Part shown: piece after piece, positions 59,401 to 64,000 of the stretch
Numbering within the stretch: position 1 is the stretch's first letter
Layout of the letters: every line of letters starts with the position of its first letter
Assembly (NCBI GenBank): GCA_021234155.1
Contig: JAJEKV010000003.1
Span: forward strand, 13,934,386-13,998,385
Length of the DNA stretch: 64,000 nt
Source: Isoetes taiwanensis
Taxonomy: Eukaryota; Streptophyta; Lycopodiopsida; Isoetales; Isoetaceae
Direction of reading: 5' to 3'
Position numbers and translations under genes: made by a program
The notes under the pieces: model-generated
Told to the model about the DNA's origin: nothing
The model's database searches: none
Seen by the model: the letters and a program-made list of their open reading frames with translations, nothing else

Positions 59401-61236
59401 AGAAAAGAAGAATAAGAGCATTAGGATTTGTATAGATTACAGGGATCTAAACAAGGCCACTATTAAAGATTGTTATCCATTACCATTTCTAGAAGAAGTG
59501 TTACATGCAACCTGCAGGGGAAAGAAATATACTCTTTTCTAGACGGATTTTCAGGTTTCAATCAAATCAAGATAAAAGAGGCAGATCAAGCTAAGACCTC
59601 TTTCATAACCCCTTGGGGTACTTTTTGCCATGATGAAAATGCCATTTGGCTTGATGAATGCATCTGCTACCTTTCAAAGAGCAATGGATAAAATATTTCA
59701 AAGCATGCCTATGTCAAACTTTTAGAGTTTTCTTGGATGATCTATGCCCGAACTTCTCTAACCAAACACATGGAGTTGCCGACAATGACAATGGAGTTGT
59801 ACAGAATGGTGGAGTGTGTTTGAATCCAAAGAAGTGTGCATTTCTCTGCTCTAAAGGCGAATTGCTAGGTCATGAGGTATCTACTCAAGGGATCAAAGTA
59901 TCCTCAAGGAAAAATGGAGGCTTTGAAGAAATTAGCTCCACCTAAAACCCTAAAACAGTGAAGAGTTTCATGGGCTTGACAAGTTTTTGAGAATGTATGT
60001 GCCTAACTTTTCACACATCATAAGTCCTTTGGCAGCTCGACACGCCTTGGCAAGTATAATAAGAGTGAGAGAGCAGGTTTATTGCAATAGAATGGACAGA
60101 TGAATGCCAAGCTGCATTTGACCTCATTGATAACTTCCATATGCCAATCGAGATTTTGAAACCACCGGACTTTGCTCAACCATTTCAGGCATATATCGTG
60201 TCACTAGCAAAGCCGTAGGCATAGCACTCATGCGTAAAACATGGGATAATACCTTTGCCAAAGAAAATTTGGTCCGATGTCGAGAAATGATACCCTAGAA
60301 TGGAAAAAGTGCAGCTGGAATAATGTTTTTTCTGCAAAGGCTTGGTCATATAGTTCAACACAATGAGGTGAAAGTAATGATACATCAAAATCCTATTCCC
60401 ATGCTGTTCCAGAAAACTCAGAGTAAGGCTAAATTATGTAGATGGGCATGCAAGATACAGGATTACAATTTAAAGGTTAGCAATCACCAAAACAATTAAG
60501 AGTCCTAGTGATTATTTGACCAATAAGGTGTTTGAGTTTGAGGATTTTAATGGTTTAAGTAATCATGAAGTGTGTGTGACATTGCTACTAACCTTGTGCT
60601 ATCTAGTAAGATGCAAGAGGATCAAGTGGATGAGATCATCAAGTTTCTCAAACATGAAGAGGCACCGTAAAAACTTTACAAGCGGTCGCTTGAGAAGATT
60701 CAAAGAAAAAGCAAAAACATACAGAATGATTGGAGAGGTATTATGTAAGATTGATCAATCTGGTGTTCTACTAAGGTGTGTTGATAGGTCAGAAGCTGAG
60801 TTGATTCTAGAAGCTTGCCATGAAGGAATTTGTGGAGGCCATTATGCAGCTGATACAACTGCAAAGAAGATACTCAGGTCTGGATATTACCGCCCAAATT
60901 TTGTTTAAAGATTGTTATGAGACTATCAGGAGATGCCATAAATGCCAGATACATGGGAAAAGAATTCTTCAGCCTGCTGCCTTGACTAGCATCACGTCTC
61001 CAGGTCCATTCCAAACTTGGGGACTAGACTTCATAGGGCCTATACATCCAAATTCTCCCTCTCAGCATGAATACATACTAGTGGCAACAGATTTTTTCAC
61101 CAAATGGGCAGAAGCTGTCCCATTAAGACAAGCAAATGCTTTAACAACTGCTAGGTTCCTCCATGAAAACATTTGCACTAGATTTGGTATTCCTCTGAAA
61201 ATAGTTTCTGACAGAGGCACACAGTTCATAAATGAA
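56500..61236 (+). mobile_element. Fossil Ty3/gypsy LTR retrotransposon, coding part, Tat-like (extra RNase H), 3' part cut by a LINE
   Basis: Parts in order on the plus strand: gag-like region (about 56520-57450), a CCHC zinc knuckle CLKCGKKGHFGKICHLWCNF (near 57537), protease core LLDGGSPLNVMP (near 58098), an RNase H-like domain (about 58590-58960) with MAEYKALIAGLEE and NCEADAL, reverse transcriptase with KSIRICIDYRDLNKATIKD (near 59420), a decayed classical RNase H region (about 60100-60450), then integrase zinc-binding and core domains (about 60760-61236). The coding region is broken in roughly ten or more places. The integrase ends abruptly where an L1-type LINE begins. Old copy; no 3' LTR in the window. 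Confidence 0.85.
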
Positions 61237-64000
61237 TGACATAGGAGGAAGAACAACAAGGAGAGATGGATGCGCCCTAGGGTTTCTGCCGGAGGCTGCT
61301 TTACGTTTGTGCTCATATCTTGAGCTACAGACCTCGGATTACGGTGTTCTTTGGCTCGTTGGAAAGCTGATTCAGAGCTCTTTCCAACGGTGTGTGGCAT
61401 CGCAGGTTTTAGGTTCCGGCTGATTGCCTTTTCGGCCCTGACAGTTTCGGCTCTATGGCGTCAACTTCCAAGCTGCCTGCAAAACCTCCTGTATCCATGC
61501 CGGTGCAGGGGGCAAATTTGGCATTGCATGTTAACCCTTTGGCTTATAGTGAGAATGTCTTTCAAGATGCTGATTTTCCTGTTTTGGCACCCCAAATTGG
61601 TGCAATCAAGAGTACAAGTGCTTTGAATAGCGGTAATGCTTCCGTGGATGGTGCCTCTCGCCGGGGTGTCAATTTAACAAAGATCAGTCCCGTCCACTTC
61701 CTTGGAGGTCCTCAACTTCTGGAGTAAATGCTAGCAGGGAGCGCTTTAGTGATTGGATCAAGAAGGACTTGTCTTCAACTACGTCTGCTGGGCGTGTTGC
61801 TACAGCTATTGATGTGATGATTCAGGATAATAAAAGAGATCTTAGTAATCTTTTGGGTGAGTTGCGAGCAAAGGAGACACAGCTTGAACTTCAGCCACCT
61901 TCACAAGTTTTCTATCAGCCCCAAATGTGTAAGAATACTCTTCAAGCCGCCCGGGTACAATGTGGTCGAGATTGATCATGACTTACACAAGAAGTGTATT
62001 AGTAACTTGTTGTCGCTTAGTGTGGTTGGTCAATATAATTGGGCATTTCTTGACAGTAGGAAGCTTGGCTATTGGTTGACTGGTCATCTTCGAGATTAGG
62101 GTTGCCACCTTATCGTACTTTAAAGATGCTGGGATAAGAAGTTCTTTTTGATCGCTTTTTTATGATGCCGTGGGTCATGAGCAACCGTGGCACGTGGTGT
62201 GGACCCAATGTGGAGTGATTATATTTTGTACCAGCCTTACTCGCCTGGATTTTCTCCCCGGTATGACTCCTCGCTCTTAGGATGCCATGTTGGTTTTCTA
62301 TTCCTAATCTTCCTCCCCTCTCTTGGTGCCGGAGTTTCTTATCGCGATTGCTAAATGGTCCGGGTACTCATCCGCCCATTCTATTGTTGATGGTGCTAAA
62401 AATTGTGTTTCTCTTCCTTCCGTCGCTGGGTCTTCCCGACCGTGGGTTGTGAAAAGTGGCCCTATCTTTCTGAAGTATGCTTTGCAGTTGCTCAATGGCC
62501 CTCAGCTTGCTGATTTATTTCCTCAACTTGCTTTATTTGCAAATTTTCGTGCTAAAAGAGATCGCCCTGCAATGGTCCCTTCTTCCTCTCAGGCCTCCTA
62601 CCTCTGTTGTGTCTCCATTACCCTCTCATTGTCCCTTCGCCAATGCTATCGCGACCTCTCTCGCTGTTGCTACTCCATCTCGGCCGCTAAAACCACTATC
62701 CCACGTAAGATTGTGCATACTCCCCGCTTTTGAAGAGGATGCTAGGGCTAAGTTACAGAAGATCCAGGAATTGCAAGAGCGGCATGAAAGTGTTCAAGAA
62801 CATCATGAAAATGCCCAAGAGGGATGGACAAATGTTAATTGGAAAAGAGCTGCACGCAATAAGGCTAGTCAACATGTGTCACATGTCATGAGCGATTCTG
62901 ATAATTTGCATGGAAGGGTGGAGCAGAGAGGAGGCTCTCCCTTGCCGTTACCCAACAAAATAATGGGGGGGTAGAGCAGAGAGGAGGCTCTCCCTCACCA
63001 AGTGCTGAACAAAACAATGGAAGGGTGGAACAGAGAGGAGGCTCCCCCTTGCCAATTTCCGTGATCGAGGTGGGCTGACCTCCCTTCGTAAACCATGCGA
63101 GATGGACATGGTTGAGGCTGGCTCTATTGGTATGGAGGTGGAGCATAATATTTTGGCCACATGAACCTGTTGTCTTGGAATGTGAGGGGAGTGGCTTCTT
63201 CCCCAAGTAAAAGAAGCAGTTGTCTCTTTACCGCCTAAGTTTTCTACGACCTTTTGTTGCCTCCAAGAGCATAAATGCCGCCATTGATGATGTACATAAA
63301 GTAGCTAATGTATTTGGACGGACTATAATGTCTTGGTGTCTCACTGCTGATGCATCTAAGGCTGGTGTGTTTATCGCATGGAAGTCATCCGTGGATGTCA
63401 CTTTTACTCAAACAGATAGGTTCTAAGCGGTGGATAATAATCAAATGGAAAGATAAGGGCCAAGAATGGGGTTTGATAAATGTGTATGCTCATAATAGAC
63501 CTCGCCAATATGGTGCTTTGTGGGCAACTCCGAGAGGAGTAAAGTTCTCCAGCTTGGACAAAATGTTGCATGGTTGCTCGCTTGGCGACTTCAATATGGT
63601 CGAAAGTTGGAAAGAGATAGAAGTGGTCGCGCCTCAAGTGGTGCAAGGATTCGAAATGAGCAATGGCTACGCCTTTACATGATGGTCACTTTATGGAGAT
63701 TGATGGTGATCAGTCCTTTACGTGGTGTAATGGTTGGACAGAGTCGGCGAGCTTATGCAAGGCATGATAGAGGATACTTTAATACTTGTGCAGCTGCTTT
63801 CGGCTAGCGGATTTTCGCCGCTCAAATCTTCCTCGATAGCTCAGTTCCGATCATAATCCACAACTTCTAACTAATGATGTGGCTAATTGTCATCGACCTA
63901 CCGGGACCTACTTTAAGCTTAATTGCAAGTACACCGGAGGATGATGAGTTCAAAGTTGGTCAGAGGGCTTGGTCTCGGCCTTCTCACCTCGTAGGGGCAT
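61237..64000 (+). mobile_element. L1-type LINE, ORF1 and endonuclease region, runs off the window
   Basis: Begins where the gypsy integrase is interrupted. ORF1-like text starts MASTSKLPAKPPVSM at 61455 and includes PPGYNVVEIDHDLHK (about 61950). ORF2 probably begins at the ATG at 63161 with MNLLSWNVRG, the N-terminus of an APE-type endonuclease. Further motifs are WGLINVYAHNRPRQYG (about 63470), LGDFNMVES (about 63580), FTWCNGWTES (about 63715) and SDHNP (about 63850). These fit plant L1-like elements with ORF1-ORF2 order. Many frame shifts and stops show it is inactive. The reverse transcriptase should lie beyond 64000. Confidence 0.8.
62912..63057 (+). repeat. 54-bp tandem repeats in LINE ORF1
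   Basis: GGTGGAGCAGAGAGGAGGCT recurs from 62912, 62966 and 63020 (period 54, that is 18 codons), encoding variants of GRVEQRGGSPLP. A length divisible by three suggests it arose while ORF1 was coding. Confidence 0.8.

Noticed and set aside
1-64000. CRISPR arrays, rRNA or intact tRNA genes
   Set aside because: No regularly spaced repeat-spacer pattern, no rRNA text and no complete cloverleaf was seen; the only tRNA-like boxes belong to SINE-type repeats.

Overview
The window is nuclear DNA of a land plant. Two host genes have clear plant orthologues, phase-correct GT/AG introns and plant-type transposons around them. The mix of short introns with very TE-rich spacers, an SPL7/CRR1-type regulator and a Ty3/gypsy fossil carrying an extra RNase H suggests a vascular plant with a large genome, perhaps a fern. 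The fern call is inference only.

Region 1 (1-12.2 kb) is the gene-bearing part. A tandem array of about 390-bp units with tRNA-promoter-like boxes (324-1290) is followed by two minus-strand genes in tandem. The first is a complete 7-exon mitochondrial carrier of the coenzyme A transporter type (2583-4424, 333 aa predicted). The second is a complete 10-exon SBP-box transcription factor of the SPL7/CRR1 copper-response type (6192-11624, 891 aa predicted), with ankyrin repeats, a C-terminal membrane segment and an in-frame 39-codon tandem duplication. They are separate transcription units with about 1.8 kb between them.

Region 2 (12.2-43.3 kb) is bounded by two outward-facing copies of the same 28-bp Helitron-type 3' terminus (hairpin, then CTAG before T), minus strand at 12204-12231 and plus strand at 43263-43290. 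Between them lie gene fragments (cupin-like, Rab18-like GTPase, LRR receptor-like protein, ankyrin repeats, isolated exon-like blocks), a CACTA-type transposon end with about 20 TGACG/CGTCA subterminal motifs, several LINE remnants (one with a clean 9-bp target-site duplication), a 186-bp-arm inverted repeat, a short Copia-type LTR element with a nested SINE, and many local tandem duplications. No intact gene was found here.

Region 3 (43.3-64 kb) is mostly nested repeats: SINE and L1-type tails, a dispersed MITE-like repeat in two orientations, a second LTR element fossil (48.5-53.65 kb, minus) containing a LINE with reverse-transcriptase remnants, a Ty3/gypsy fossil (about 55-61.2 kb, plus) in which an RNase H-like domain precedes the reverse transcriptase, and an L1-type LINE (61.24 kb to the window end) that interrupts the gypsy integrase. 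No CRISPR, rRNA or canonical tRNA gene was seen.
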